From Ephydatia muelleri (lineage: Eukaryota > Porifera > Demospongiae > Spongillida > Spongillidae), in NCBI GenBank assembly GCA_013339895.1, contig JABACO010000049.1, positions 90,001 to 154,000 of the forward strand: a stretch of 64,000 nt of DNA, given 5' to 3'. Positions 1 to 11,180 of the stretch are shown piece by piece. The position numbers were made by a program, and so were the translations under genes. How positions within the stretch are numbered: the stretch's first letter is position 1; each line of letters begins with the position of its first letter. The notes under the pieces were generated by a model that was given only the letters and a program-made list of their open reading frames with translations, searched no databases and was not told the DNA's origin.

Positions 1-3000
1 TTGCCTCAAAAGGTCAAGTCTACCTCTCAACTGTCTTCCGACCAGAAGCTCGGCAGGCGATACCCCCGTTGTCGAGTGAGGGGTGTTCCTGTATGAAAAT
101 AGAAACTGTTGCAAACGTCGAACAGGATCCTTCTCGTTACCCATAGCGCTAAAAGCACGTTTGAACGTTTTCACAAAACGCTCTGCTTCACCATTAGAGC
201 TTGGATGGTAAGGCGCCACTCTCACATGTCTGATACCATTCTCGTCGCAGAATGTCTTGAATTGGTCACTCGTGAATTGAGAACCATTATCTGTCACGAT
301 TATTTCCGGAAGGCCAAACCGTGAGAAAGTAGCCATTAATGCCGTAATTGTTGTCCCGCTGGTAGCTTCATTCAGCTGGAACACTTCGGGCCATTTCGTT
401 CTTGCATCAACAACTATGAGCCACATTTTTCCGAAGAATGGACCTGCAAAATCAGCATGCAAACGCTGCCATGGTTTGGATGGATATTCCCAAGGATGCA
501 AAGGTGCATGTGGTACGTTATCCTTCTGCTGATTACAAGAATCGCAGGTACGCACCATCCGCTCAATATCTTCGTCGATTCCTGGCCACCATACGTGCAA
601 CCGGGCCAATGATTTCATTCTTACGATCCCTGGATGGCTCTGATGCAATTCCTTCAAGATATGTTGCCGCATCCCCGGGGGAATCACTGCTTTGATTCCC
701 CACATCAAACAGTTTCCTTCGGTTGACAGCTCCTCTCTTCGATTAAAGTATGGCCGTAGCTGATCATCTACTCTGCCTGCCTTGTTCCATCCATCTTTTG
801 TGAATTTCAACACCTGTCTCAACAGTGCATCAGACATGGTCCCTCGTTCGATGTCCTTGACTGTTAGTGGGAATGCCGCCAACTGCGGTCCGTACAAAGC
901 CAAGATACGATCGCCCCCTTCCTCACCATCAATGGCTTCAGACTCCGTCGATGGATATCTCGACAATCCATCTGCATTTCCATGCTTCTGCGTTGGCTTA
1001 TAGACAATGTCGTACTGATATCCCGCTAAGCATAAGGCCCACCTTTGCAGTCGCCCTGCCACAACTGAGGATATTCCTGTCTTCGGTCCAAATATTTTGA
1101 CCAACGGTTGATGATCAGTCACCAGTAAGAATTTTCGACCATAGAGATATTGATGAAATTTCTTCAACCCAAATATGATGCTGAGAGCTTCCTTTTCAAT
1201 CTGCGAATAATTTCGTTCTGCCTTCGAAAGTGTTCTTGATGCATAACTTATCGGCCTCTCCGACCCGTCCTTGAAATGGTGTGACAGAACTGCTCCAAGG
1301 CCATGAGCTGATGCGTCACAAGCAAGGCTAATTTCTTCCGAAGGATTGTAATGGCACAGTACTTCGGCCGATCCTAATGCTTGCTTAAGCTGGTTGAAGC
1401 TCTTCATGCAGGTCGCCGTCCAAATCCACGGAGTATTTTTCTGCAATAGCTCATTCAATGGCGCACAAAGATCAGCCACGCTTTGTATAAACTTCCCATA
1501 GTAATTGACAATCCCTAGGAATGATCTCAACTCTGTGACGTTAAGGGGAATCGGTGCTTTCTGTATTACTTCTATCTTCTTTGGGCTTGTGCAAATTCCG
1601 TTCCTTGAAATCACGTGACCTAGATATTCAACTGATTCTTTGAGAAATTTGCACTTTGTCAAACGCAACCGCAAACCAAATTCTTTTAGTCTTCCAAAAA
1701 CTCGTTCAAGATTCTTGAGATGTTCGTCTATTTCCTTTCCGGTGACCAATATGTCATCCTGATAACACACTACGCCAGGTAATCCTTGCAGAATAGTGTC
1801 CATCGCTCTCTGAAACAAGGCAGGGGCCGAACTAACACCAAAGGGTAATCGCTTGTACCTGAACAAACCCCTGTGCGTGTTGACAACTAAATACTTCCGA
1901 GAACCCTCATCTAATTCCATTTGCAAAAACGCCTCACTAAGGTCTAAAATGGTGAACCTTTCTCCTCCCTGTAAATTTGCATACAAGTCGTCAATCTTTG
2001 GAAGAGGATACTGCTCAATATCCAAACATTGGTTGACCGTGACTTTGAAGTCGCCGCACATCCTTACATCCCCATTGTTCTTGATTACTGGTACAATTGG
2101 TGCAGCCCATTCAGAGTGCGAAATAGGCTCTATTACACCTATGGCTACCAGGCGCTCTAACTCTTGTTCCACCCGTTCTCTCAGTGCGTAGGCAACAGGC
2201 CTTGGTTTGAAAAACTTCGGTGTTGCCTCGCTTTGCACTCTTATAGTGGCCTTTAGATCTTTTATCTTCCCTAATTGTTGTTTGAATATGACATCATACC
2301 TCTTCAAGAGTTCATCTAATGCAGGTGGGTTTCCTCTGGCGCCAGTCGGTGGACTTTGACCCTGTGAACAAGAAGCAACAATAGCATGCGTTTTACACTC
2401 TTGTACAAATGTGTTCTTCAAAACATCCCATGCTACATCTACTTGTACAAGCCAATTTCTACCAAACAATGGAGCTTCCTCTCCCTCTACAACAACTAAA
2501 GGTAGACTCTTGTGCCGCTGAGAGCCTGCGTTGACGTCAACAGTAGTCTCCCCAATGACGTGTAGTCTATGCCCCGAATAAGCTCGTAGGACAATTTTTC
2601 TTTTTGTCAGAGGAGGAGATCCCAGCTTCTCTCGCCATGTCTTTTTGCTGACGAGACTAACACTAGCTCCTGTGTCAAGCTCCATCTTTAGTGGTATTCC
2701 ATTCAACTCCACTTCGATCCACACACGCTTGGTATTAATGCCCTTCAGGACACCGATGTAGTCCAACCTGTACTCTTGTTCCTGGGGCTCTGTCACTCGA
2801 TGCGTAGTCTCCTTTTTTGAACCGCTTGACCTGCATGCTCGTGCCAAATGTCCAACACGTTTGCATTTGTGACACTGGGTCCCACGATAAGGGCAATTCC
2901 ATGAATTATGCCCATTCCCCGCACAACGAGTGCACCCTTCCTCCCTCCCGGAGGGACGTGCTCTATTGGGTACAGGTTTTCTTACTACGTTGATAGCCGC

Positions 3001-3570
3001 CGTCTCCGTTTCTTGCCGCTTTGAGTCTTGGTGTTCCTCCTTGAAGTCTTTGGCCCCCTTTTCCACTGTCTCCATTGCCTGAGATATCTCAAGAGCGCGC
3101 TCAGCTGTTAAATTCGCTTCAGACAAAAGACGCTTTTGTATATTAGTGGCAATTAACCCGCATACCAACTGGTCCCTTAATGCGTCGTTTAGAAATTGCC
3201 CAAAATGACATGTTTTTGCCAACCTTCGAAGCTCTACCATGTATTTCGCTGCGCTCTCTCCAGGCTGTTGATGTCTGCGATGAAAATTGAAGCGCTCGGC
3301 AATGACAAGTCTCGCCGGCTTATAGTGCCCTTTTAGCACCTCGAGAAGTTCCTCGAGAGTTCTCGAAGCTGGGGTATCAGGAGCCAGGAGGTCCCTTAAA
3401 ACCTGATAGGTAGAAGACCCCACCACAGTTAGGAAAAACGCTACCTGCTTTTTCTTGTCACTGACGTCGTTGACTAGCAAGTACTGTTCCAGCCGTTCGG
3501 CGTACGCCTCGAAATCCTCTGTCTGAGGGTCGAAAGGTTCTAGACTCCTTCCAATGGGTAAGGACGCCAT
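1..3570 (-). CDS. Ty3/gypsy Gag-Pol polyprotein, open to left edge
   Basis: Reverse-transcribing retrotransposon polyprotein. From the ATG at 3570 the minus-strand frame stays open for 1190 codons to base 1, so only the C-terminus is outside the window. Domains in order: Gag (about residues 1-200), two CCHC zinc knuckles (about 210-245, both C-x2-C-x4-H-x4-C), aspartic protease with DTGAS (about 296), reverse transcriptase with a YQDD active site (about 603), RNase H with DASAHG (about 750), integrase with an HHCC zinc-binding region (about 978-1008) and the D, D and E catalytic residues near 1038, 1094 and 1130. A conserved NTPHSTTG stretch lies near the edge. The start is chosen because it follows the primer site directly, as in the related element at 22861. 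No frameshift or stop is seen, so the element may be active. The Gag is clearly related to, but diverged from, that of the 22700-25589 element. Confidence 0.93.
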   Translation of the reverse strand, partial: MASLPIGRSLEPFDPQTEDFEAYAERLEQYLLVNDVSDKKKQVAFFLTVVGSSTYQVLRDLLAPDTPASRTLEELLEVLKGHYKPARLVIAERFNFHRRHQQPGESAAKYMVELRRLAKTCHFGQFLNDALRDQLVCGLIATNIQKRLLSEANLTAERALEISQAMETVEKGAKDFKEEHQDSKRQETETAAINVVRKPVPNRARPSGREEGCTRCAGNGHNSWNCPYRGTQCHKCKRVGHLARACRSSGSKKETTHRVTEPQEQEYRLDYIGVLKGINTKRVWIEVELNGIPLKMELDTGASVSLVSKKTWREKLGSPPLTKRKIVLRAYSGHRLHVIGETTVDVNAGSQRHKSLPLVVVEGEEAPLFGRNWLVQVDVAWDVLKNTFVQECKTHAIVASCSQGQSPPTGARGNPPALDELLKRYDVIFKQQLGKIKDLKATIRVQSEATPKFFKPRPVAYALRERVEQELERLVAIGVIEPISHSEWAAPIVPVIKNNGDVRMCGDFKVTVNQCLDIEQYPLPKIDDLYANLQGGERFTILDLSEAFLQMELDEGSRKYLVVNTHRGLFRYKRLPFGVSSAPALFQRAMDTILQGLPGVVCYQDDILVTGKEIDEHLKNLERVFGRLKEFGLRLRLTKCKFLKESVEYLGHVISRNGICTSPKKIEVIQKAPIPLNVTELRSFLGIVNYYGKFIQSVADLCAPLNELLQKNTPWIWTATCMKSFNQLKQALGSAEVLCHYNPSEEISLACDASAHGLGAVLSHHFKDGSERPISYASRTLSKAERNYSQIEKEALSIIFGLKKFHQYLYGRKFLLVTDHQPLVKIFGPKTGISSVVAGRLQRWALCLAGYQYDIVYKPTQKHGNADGLSRYPSTESEAIDGEEGGDRILALYGPQLAAFPLTVKDIERGTMSDALLRQVLKFTKDGWNKAGRVDDQLRPYFNRREELSTEGNCLMWGIKAVIPPGMRQHILKELHQSHPGIVRMKSLARLHVWWPGIDEDIERMVRTCDSCNQQKDNVPHAPLHPWEYPSKPWQRLHADFAGPFFGKMWLIVVDARTKWPEVFQLNEATSGTTITALMATFSRFGLPEIIVTDNGSQFTSDQFKTFCDENGIRHVRVAPYHPSSNGEAERFVKTFKRAFSAMGNEKDPVRRLQQFLFSYRNTPHSTTGVSPAELLVGRQLRGRLDLLRQ

Positions 3571-3573
3571 TCT

Positions 3574-3591
3574 ATCCCACCCTCGTCGCCA
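3574..3591 (-). promoter_or_regulatory. Primer binding site, tRNA-Ser(GCU) type
   Basis: On the minus strand TGGCGACGAGGGTGGGAT starts three bases after the LTR. It is complementary, with about one mismatch, to the remembered 3' end of metazoan tRNA-Ser(GCU) plus CCA. It would prime minus-strand DNA synthesis. The same 18 bases occur in the second LTR element at 22845. Confidence 0.75.
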
Positions 3592-3594
3592 CTT

Positions 3595-3710
3595 TGTAGT
3601 GTCTCAGAATAGTATTAACATATATATATCTAACTGAGACAAGAATGACAAATCACCTAGAGCAATCGTATTTATACCACGTTCTACGCATGCGCACTTC
3701 CTACACTACA
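3595..3710 (-). mobile_element. 5' LTR of the left-edge gypsy element
   Basis: A 116-bp segment bounded by the inverted termini TGTAGTG and CACTACA, directly upstream of the primer site. On the minus strand it contains TATAAATA (plus positions 3669-3676), a plausible TATA box for element transcription. The termini match those of the 144-bp LTR at 22700 although the internal sequence differs, so the two elements are separate families of one lineage. It ends against a CA repeat, so the target-site duplication cannot be read. Confidence 0.8.
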
Positions 3711-4075
3711 CTCACACACACACACAAACATACACATACAAACACACATGCACACACACATGCACAAACGCACACAAACACACATGCACACATACATGCA
3801 CGCACACACACTTACACACACCCACACACACACACACACACAGAAGGGTAGCTTGAAAAGGTACTATGCCGTTGTCTGCCCACACTGCAAACAAAACAAA
3901 ACATACACTCCACCACACATATTGTGTACCAAACACACTCACATAAGCTCACACACACAGACCACTCCCCTTTAGGGCCCAATGGTTTCATCAGTAATGT
4001 CAAAGGGATATCATTATCTAAAACTCATGTACATAAAAAACCATACACACACACACACATACACACACGAACATC
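3711..4075. repeat. CA-rich microsatellite tract
   Basis: Imperfect CA/TG repeats, longest at 3711-3843, with further short runs near 3940-3960 and 4043-4070. Long apparent reading frames here are repeat-encoded (Thr/His or Val/Cys) and are not genes. Confidence 0.9.
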
Positions 4076-6180
4076 ACACAGGGTAGCTTGCTGTCTGCAG
4101 AAGTAGTGTACAGCAGAGCTGGTATATGCCCACACTGCGAGCACACCACAACACATAGTACCACACACATACCTGCATCACATACTGATAGTGCGCCTAT
4201 TGCATATTGTGAACTGGTTTATATACATCTGTAGTATTGATTTTCATAACATAATGTGCTGTCATAACACGATTGGTCAAATGCAGGGTTTCATTGATAC
4301 ATGTTTTGGGGGCAGGGCAGAGGAGTAGCCCATCTAAGTTGCATTTAAAATACATCACAGTAACTCACACATATAATTATACATAATTGCTAACATCATG
4401 TTATATTTACAGTTACTCTTAGTTTCATCTTAGATGAGTGTTAGCCTAAAGATACAGTTGAAACGGTTATAGTTATATAGAGTACATTAATTTGGGAACA
4501 TGGCATCTTCACTTATCATTTTGAATCCATTTATTCAACTGTAATGGTTTTTGGTGGCTGCTTAAGCAAAATCAGCTAATTCAAGGGTACATAAATCAAA
4601 CTATAATATTCAACCATGTACACAGTCACAAATTATGGCATTTTGTTAATTTGGAGATCATTGCACGTTTGAAGTGGATGCTTAATTCAATGATTTGAAT
4701 ATAATAAGACAGTACTTCAGGTAATTAAGTACATAAAATCACAACATAACTGGAATCTTATATTTTAGATACTTAATAATGATTTACTTAACATCATTTT
4801 CTTTCCCTTTTGCAGCAGTATCTGAGGAAGGTTCAAAACACTGGTGGCCATCGATTTCATTGAATGAAGAATTTTACGTCATCTAATCTGCCTTTGGGCA
4901 ATTCCGTACACCCCTACAAGATACAATAATTGCAAATCAATAATTGCTGGTAAATAACCATCCCATGCATGACAAGTTTCTATTTTGTCCTACGTCCTAT
5001 TCTCTGAACAAGCTATGTCCCACTCACCCCTTGTCCTTGTACAGACATTAACCACAACGCACCATTCTCGTACCCAGAACCAAATGTACTCTAATGCGTC
5101 TAAAAACCAGAGACCTCTGCTAAAACCAAGGTACAGTAGTAGGAAAGGACTCATTACGACGGACGGCTAATATCTGTTGCTATACGCTGTTCAACCACTC
5201 GCGTTCACCAATCTGATAGCATCATTGTAGTGGTAGCATTTCACTCTTATAACTCGACAGATGATAGAATATCGTGATGACTCGCTGCTTTAAAGCAGTT
5301 TTCAACAAGCTAGGTACGTACATGTATTTACTATGCAAGTATAAAAACCTCACTGTACTTTCCTCAGATCCAAATCGTTTAATTTATAAAAAGCGGTGTT
5401 ACAATCAGATATTCCAGCTTCACCCTTAGTGGCAATGCGCTTACTTTATACTTGGTACACATACCTTGGTACTTGATGTCAGAATTGCGACCATCAACCA
5501 CGCTTTGTCGTTATGATTTCTAACAACCGCGCTTATACTAGATGAAAGCGCATGCGCAAGAATAAATGAATAAAAACCGTAGACTTTTGTTCAAGAGCAG
5601 TAAAGCCGATTATGGAAGGAATAAGCATGCAGTAGTGATCGAGCTAGAAAGCTGTTTGAAAGAGTTGTGGATATTGTAACCAATGACTTTGTGCAAGAAC
5701 GTTACACTACCACGTACATTCCAGCTATATAGCGTTAGTCTGGAAATCTAGGATCTGCTGCGTTCGTGCATAAGTTTACAAAAGCTTTTCTTTTTGATGA
5801 TATCATATGTATTTTGATATTCATATCACGAAAGCTTAGTCCACGTAAATCTAATCATGACTACATCATTCCCTACTTTCTTGCATGCAGGTCCTCAGAC
5901 TAACAGATCTGTAGTATAGCACAGATTGGAGGAATGATGTCAGACACCTCAATAAGTTGGCTAGTCTCAACCCCCTGGTTTGGGTTTTCAAGGTCTAAAC
6001 CTTTGCCACCCGATCCGTGTAAGCGCAGTTGTTCAACCTCCAGAACCTGTGCTGTTGCGTCGATTATGCAAACCCCTGGCTATTCTAGTAAAGAATTTAT
6101 ATGCATGTGCATGTGTGTCTGCTGCATGTGTGTTTTTTGCTGCATGTGTGGGTTTTGCTGCATGCTTGTAGGTTGTAATC
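4076..6180. other. AT-rich stretch without a recognised gene
   Basis: No coding signature, RNA gene or complete transposon was recognised on either strand. A short open stretch at about 5645-5735 is too short to interpret. Confidence 0.5.
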
Positions 6181-7563
6181 AGATTTGGAGTGTCAAAAGA
6201 AGTGCGAAGCTATTATATTCAACATCAATGTCTATGGACTGCGGGTGTATACCTCAGGGTTGGAAACAGGCAATTGTTTGTCCCATTTTCAAAAAAGGTT
6301 CCCGTAAATCACCTAGCAATTATAATCCGGTTTCTCTTACCAGTGTTTGTTGCAAAGTAATGGAGTTTATTGTCAATGGTACTCTTTCTTCGTTCTAACA
6401 GCCTTATTTCCAATGATCAGTTTGGCTTTCTTGCCAGGCGTTCTACTTGTACCCAATTGCTAATCACACTTAATGAATGGACTCTCCTTACTGATATTCG
6501 TTCTAAAATTGATTCTGCATGTGTATATAGACTTTGCTAAAGCCTTTGATTCTATCTCTCATAGAAAGCTGCTATATAAGGTAGAGTGCTATGGGTTTAC
6601 TCCCCTCTTGGTGAGGTGGTTATCTTCATTTCTTATGAATCGTTCTCAGCAAAGTCTATATTGGTCAGTCTTTATCTTCTTCCTTACCTGTTACCAGTGG
6701 TGTTCCTCAGGGATCAGTGCTTGGACCTCTATTATTCCTCATTTATATCAATGACCTTCCTAATTGTTTAGTGCCACCAGTTCAAGCTAAAATATTTGCA
6801 GATGATACCAAAGTCTATGCTACTCACTCTTCTGATTCATCCTCACCTTTGTCTCTGTCTTTGTCGAGCTTTTCAGAAGTGCAGTGTAATATCCTTCGGA
6901 CATAACTCTGCAAGCAATTCTTACTCCCTGGGTGGTGTACTGCTAAATAGGGTTTTTGATATTTGTGACTTAGGTGTTCATATTACATCTGATTTTAAAC
7001 CCAGCTTGCATTGTTCATCTATTGCTGCAAAGGCCTTCCAAAGGTGTTCCCTTCTACTTAAAGGTCTTCAAATGCTAAATATCTCAACGCTTTGTAGAGT
7101 ATTCATTTCATATGTGAGACCAATTCTCAAATACAATACTCCAGTGTGGAATCCGTGGCTCATACAAGACATTAAATGTGTTGAAAGAGTTCAACGCTGA
7201 GCTCTTTTTGTACGAGTAAAGCTGCCTACTATGAGCTATACTGATCGTCTTGCTAATTTAGGTCTTCATTCATTGGAGTATCGTAGAGTGTGTTTCAAGA
7301 TTGTGAAAAACCTTGTAGATCTTGATACATCAGCTTTCTTTCGTATCAATCTGTCACCATACAGTACAAGAGGGAACTCAATCAAACTTAGTCCTTTGTC
7401 ATCACCTCACCATAATTTTCACTCAAACATTTTCTCAATCAGAGTAATACACATTTGGAATTCATTACCAGACTCAGTGGTTACAGCATCCTCCGAAAAA
7501 ATATTGAGGTCTAAACTCAGCAACGTAGACTTGTCTCCATTTTGTAAGTGTTACCCATTTTAG
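6181..7563 (+). pseudogene. LINE (non-LTR retrotransposon) reverse transcriptase, decayed
   Basis: Remnant of a jockey/CR1-like LINE reverse transcriptase. Motifs appear in order but in shifting frames: PIFKKGSR with NYNPVSLTS (about 6280-6340), QFGF and YIDFAKAFDS (about 6418-6550), [19 protein letters not shown] (about 6700-6760), the catalytic FADDTK (about 6797), then the thumb and C-terminal region to a stop at 7563. At least three frame changes and an in-frame TGA at 7198-7200 break it; the TGA sits where Arg is usual and fits a CGA-to-TGA change. The N-terminal endonuclease is absent, as in a 5'-truncated insertion. A T-rich, A/T repeat 3' tail follows to about 7720. Confidence 0.88.
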
Positions 7564-7742
7564 GACCGGCAGTATATTAGTGCATACTCATTTATGCCAT
7601 TACTTGCCATTGTGTGATATATGTCTTTTTTTTTTTTCATTATTATTTATTTATTTTTAATTTTTTTTTTTGAATGTTCAAATAAATGCACATTATTATT
7701 TACATCCTTATTTCAATATAAATGCACCAGATAATAAAAGGT

Positions 7743-8290
7743 TTATGGCGGAGGAGCTATCCTAGAAAGGATAGCTGTGGCATTGGCACACACAAGGTTG
7801 AGATTCAGCCGACCATAGATCTCGTGGAGTATGGTGGACTTTGGCCGGCATGTGGAGGTGGCAAGTCTGGAGGCTACAGAAGAGATGATGGCTGTGGCTT
7901 CCTTTCCCCAAGCCCCATAGGTTTCCACTACCATAGGGAACATACCCAACCTAGTTCAGAACATTTAGGGTCATTGGCTTGGTGCTTCCTAGCCTCGGTG
8001 GCCTGGGCTGCAGCAGTGGCCGACACTCCCGCTTCCAACAAAGTGACAGGATTAAGCGGTGAGGTGATACTCACATCTAATGCTGCAGTTCTGCCCAAGA
8101 ACCAGTTGGGAAGTAAGATGTCAGCTGGACGGGTCTTGCTGTGGTCTCTGCTTAGATTATTGCCAACTTCTACCTTAACCCCTATGTGCGCCCGACGACA
8201 GGTTTCTACCAGGATGTCCCTAATCCTATTATGGCGAGAGACCACATCTCCACCATACTTGCAGGTAACTGCATGGTGGCCAAGGTGACC
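7743..8290 (-). pseudogene. Retroelement C-terminal nuclease-like domain, frameshifted
   Basis: Reading on the minus strand: a His/Cys segment GHHAVTCKYGGD, then RHNRIRDILVETCRRAH, then RPADILLPNW and AALDVSITSPL, then YGAWGKEA and EIYGRLN. From memory, this order recurs at the C-terminus of reverse-transcriptase proteins dispersed in sponge and cnidarian genomes. The Asp-centred RPAD...LDVSITSP core looks like a PD-(D/E)XK (restriction-like) nuclease fold, which is an inference. One frame change near 7935 separates the two halves. No RT domain is attached. Three shorter fragments of the same family lie at 10373, 11688 and 48535. Confidence 0.7.
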
Positions 8291-9083
8291 TGGGCATTAT
8301 TATTATTATTATCATGTCCAAATATTTCATTGCAGTATAAGTATTCAAAGCTTCCTTTAATTGTGACTTGTTCAAACTACTGAATCTATATATTATAATT
8401 ATACCATGCCCACACTGGTCAAGCAATGGTTCAGGTTTATATGAAACAACATACAGTTCCATATGGCAGTGTAAGCATGCTTAGACACTTGACTTTAATC
8501 ATATCGAAGCACTAAAATCAAGTAAAAATACTAAAAAAATTAGTTGTAGAAAGAAATAGTGCATCACTGAGTCGATTACTTCGGTACCGCCCATACACGA
8601 GAAAAAAATGCCTGCTTTTAATTCAATGATTCAGTGTGACCTTCTGCAATGTGCATGATTGCTAAATAAGCATAATTATATTATTTATATTCACCGGCAC
8701 AAATGAAGAACACAATATATAGTATAGTTGAGAGATGGTTTTTCAATATGTATAGAAATTAGAACAGGATTACTATGATTATACTGCTATAATGCATAAT
8801 ACCTGTATAAGCATGCTGGCTCACAGTTGAAGATAATTATAGTGATATCTAAGTAGAAGCCACAGGCCTCATCACTGATATATAATTTTGCAACTACATG
8901 CACTGTTCAGACATATTCAATATATCAGAGTTACTCTTACATAAGCATTATCATATTATACTGCTATCACAAGCCCAAAGGGACAGAGCTAGGAGCCCAA
9001 TGTGGGTACAAGCCCAATGAAACAATGTTGTACGTCCTTGCCTCAATGCACATCCATGCTGTCTGTTTATTGTGTAAAAACAT
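8291..9083. other. AT-rich spacer
   Basis: Nothing recognised apart from a short ATT repeat at about 8296-8314. Confidence 0.5.
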
Positions 9084-9247
9084 AGAGACAATATTCGATT
9101 TAACCATAGAGAGATGGTGTGGCATCATGTGGTGAAAATAGGAAGTCGACAGCATTAACCGTTCGGACGCTACGACGATTCACGCGCAGAGCATTTTTAT
9201 AGTTATAATGTTATAAAACATAGGACATTTTCGAGGAAACTGTCCCA
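9084..9247. mobile_element. MITE half-element (single arm)
   Basis: This sequence matches 10136-10284 in direct orientation and matches one arm of the hairpin element at 57279-57519 (shared features: a GGACGCTA-like core, an AT-rich TTTATA segment, and a GGAAACTG terminus). Only one arm is present here, so it is a half-copy of that family. Confidence 0.6.
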
Positions 9248-9717
9248 TATCATTATATATTTAAAAAAGTTAATTAAAAGATTATTTGAAACTATGTTTG
9301 AAACATTGTCTACTAATAACAAAAAAGTGAGAGGAAGTCAAGTATGCAATAATCAGTGTTACATACGGATATGGCCATCTGGATGTCATTTACAAGTGTC
9401 CAAGGAGTTAACCTTATTAACTATAGCTTCATGTTTTGGATTGTTTATTTATATACTGTACATTTGCACTGATCAATGTCTTCAACACATTCAGATAATT
9501 CCATAACAATGATCATCTCTAAAGTTGAAGATGACTCAAAAACCGGTCAGTACTTCTTTCACCAATCTGCCATACCTTTTTCAACTAGCCAAACACCAGT
9601 ACCATCATCACTCTGCAATCACAATTGTATTGACTATGCCCTATAAAGACGCTTTGTGATACACAGGTATAAAAACCAATGTTGATCTGGTAAGCGCGAT
9701 TGATACCAATAGCTTGT

Positions 9718-10133
9718 AGCTCCACTCCCTGGGGAAAACACAAGTGGTCTTACCTCCAGGGGTTCGAAACACGAGTATTTCTCTCGGCATTGCCTCAAAT
9801 TCGGTTTCCAGTTAGAGAAGCTCTTGAGGTACTTAAATATCCTTTTCGTTAATTTTTACTTCAACAGTAATAAGATATTTGCTTTCTAAGTTAAAGCACA
9901 TTTCCGCGGGTGGGTCTAACCGCGAAACTAGCGGGAAATGTGCTTTAACTTAGAAAGCAAATATCTTATCACCTGTTGAAGTAAAAATTAACGAAAAGAA
10001 TATTTAAGTACCTCAAGAGCTTCTCTAACTGGAAACCGAATTTGAGGCAATGCCGACACTCCTGCAAGGGAAATACTCGTGTTTCGAACCCCTGGAGGTA
10101 AGACTTCTTGTATTATTCCCAGGGAGTGGAGCT
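9718..10133. mobile_element. 416-bp foldback element with tRNA-like ends
   Basis: Two inverted arms of about 195 bp (9718-9912 and 9937-10133) flank a loop of about 24 bp. The arms share AGCTCCACTCCCTGGG, CCAGGGGTTCGAAACACGAG and a long internal segment down to AAAGCACATTTCC. The outer part resembles a tRNA-derived SINE head, with an A-box-like TAGCTCCACTC and a B-box-like GGTTCGAAAC, so this may be an inverted SINE pair rather than a DNA transposon. It sits between two direct repeats (9084-9226 and 10136-10284). Confidence 0.75.
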
Positions 10134-10135
10134 AA

Positions 10136-10284
10136 GAGACAATACTCGATTTATCCATGGAGAGATGGTGTGGCATCATGTGGTGAAGATAGGAAGTCGA
10201 CAGCATTAACCGTTAACCGTTCGGACGCTACGACGAATCACGCGCAGAGCATTTTTATAACTATAATGTTACAAAACATAGGAC
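10136..10284. repeat. Direct repeat of the 9084-9226 MITE arm
   Basis: Closely similar to 9084-9226 in the same orientation, with a small internal duplication of TTAACCG. It directly abuts the foldback element. Confidence 0.7.
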
Positions 10285-10324
10285 GGAATACACAAGAACA
10301 TTGGATAATTAAATAATATAATAC

Positions 10325-10341
10325 ATACATACATACATACC
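10325..10341. repeat. (CATA)n microsatellite
   Basis: About four CATA units. Confidence 0.8.
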
Positions 10342-10372
10342 CCGACACACTGAGACACACTATCTATGAAAG

Positions 10373-10618
10373 TTACGATGATGAAATATCCCCCTCCTGA
10401 AGGGAACATCCACATCGTAAGAGGAGGGCTCGGGCATTGGCTCGCACAAGGGTCAAATTAAGGCGGCCGTACAGGCTGCAGACAACCTTGGATTTGGGGG
10501 AGTTGGTCCTTGGGGTAAGGTATGATTCGAGCCGTGAAAAAGCTTGCACCGCTTCGCTGCCCCAAGCTCCATATGACTCGGCCACAAGGGGAATACAAGT
10601 CCACCCCAACCGGAACAC
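10373..10618 (-). pseudogene. Fragment of the EIYGRLN nuclease-domain retroelement family
   Basis: Open for 81 codons on the minus strand with LGWTCIPL, ESYGAWGSEA, LYGRLNLTLVRANARA in order, matching the C-terminal third of the 7743-8290 copy. The nuclease-like core is not included. It is an isolated piece with no attached reverse transcriptase. Confidence 0.65.
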
Positions 10619-11180
10619 TTGGCATCATTGGCAGAGTGCTTCCTTATAGCTCAGCGGCAATTTTTTATTACCCTCATCACTTCTGTACCCAAGCCCATTT
10701 ATGTAATACATATTTCACATGTAATGTAAATGGCAGAGAATAGCTGCATCCTTTAACATGTATGTAATTCAATAATCTTGGCATTCAAATGTTTCAGCAC
10801 ACAAAAAATTATTCACGCTAACTCTTGCATAAGGCCACAAATGAGGTACCCCAATATCAGCATATGACTTGCAGTAGTATTTGCCAGAATTGGCTGCATT
10901 TCCAGACTTTGGGTGTTTTTCCTGTTTCTGTGATCATTCACTCAGAGGGAAACATTATGCTTGCTGCTGTCATTTCCACTTTTTTAATACATGATTACTA
11001 ATCACTCTGTTTTATCAAAGTATGAGTCTTCCAAGCAGTTTCTGTTTGCTAGTGAAATGTAAACCGCTTTTTCTACTCAATGGTTCACACTACATTTGCA
11101 TAATGCCAAGTCAGTGTACATGTACAGCTCTTTCAGTTCCACACTATGGCGTTGTTACTGCACTACCTGTCTTCTTGAAC
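10619..11180. other. Spacer without recognised gene
   Basis: No clear coding signal. The minus strand here would lie just downstream of the hAT-like fragment and may contain more of it in a decayed state. Confidence 0.4.

Noticed and set aside
3645..4106. Open frames in the CA repeat
   Set aside because: His/Thr or Val/Cys frames open on both strands because of the dinucleotide repeat.
9718..9790. A tRNA gene
   Set aside because: A and B boxes are approximate and no cloverleaf with a 7-bp acceptor stem could be formed; SINE-like origin is more likely.
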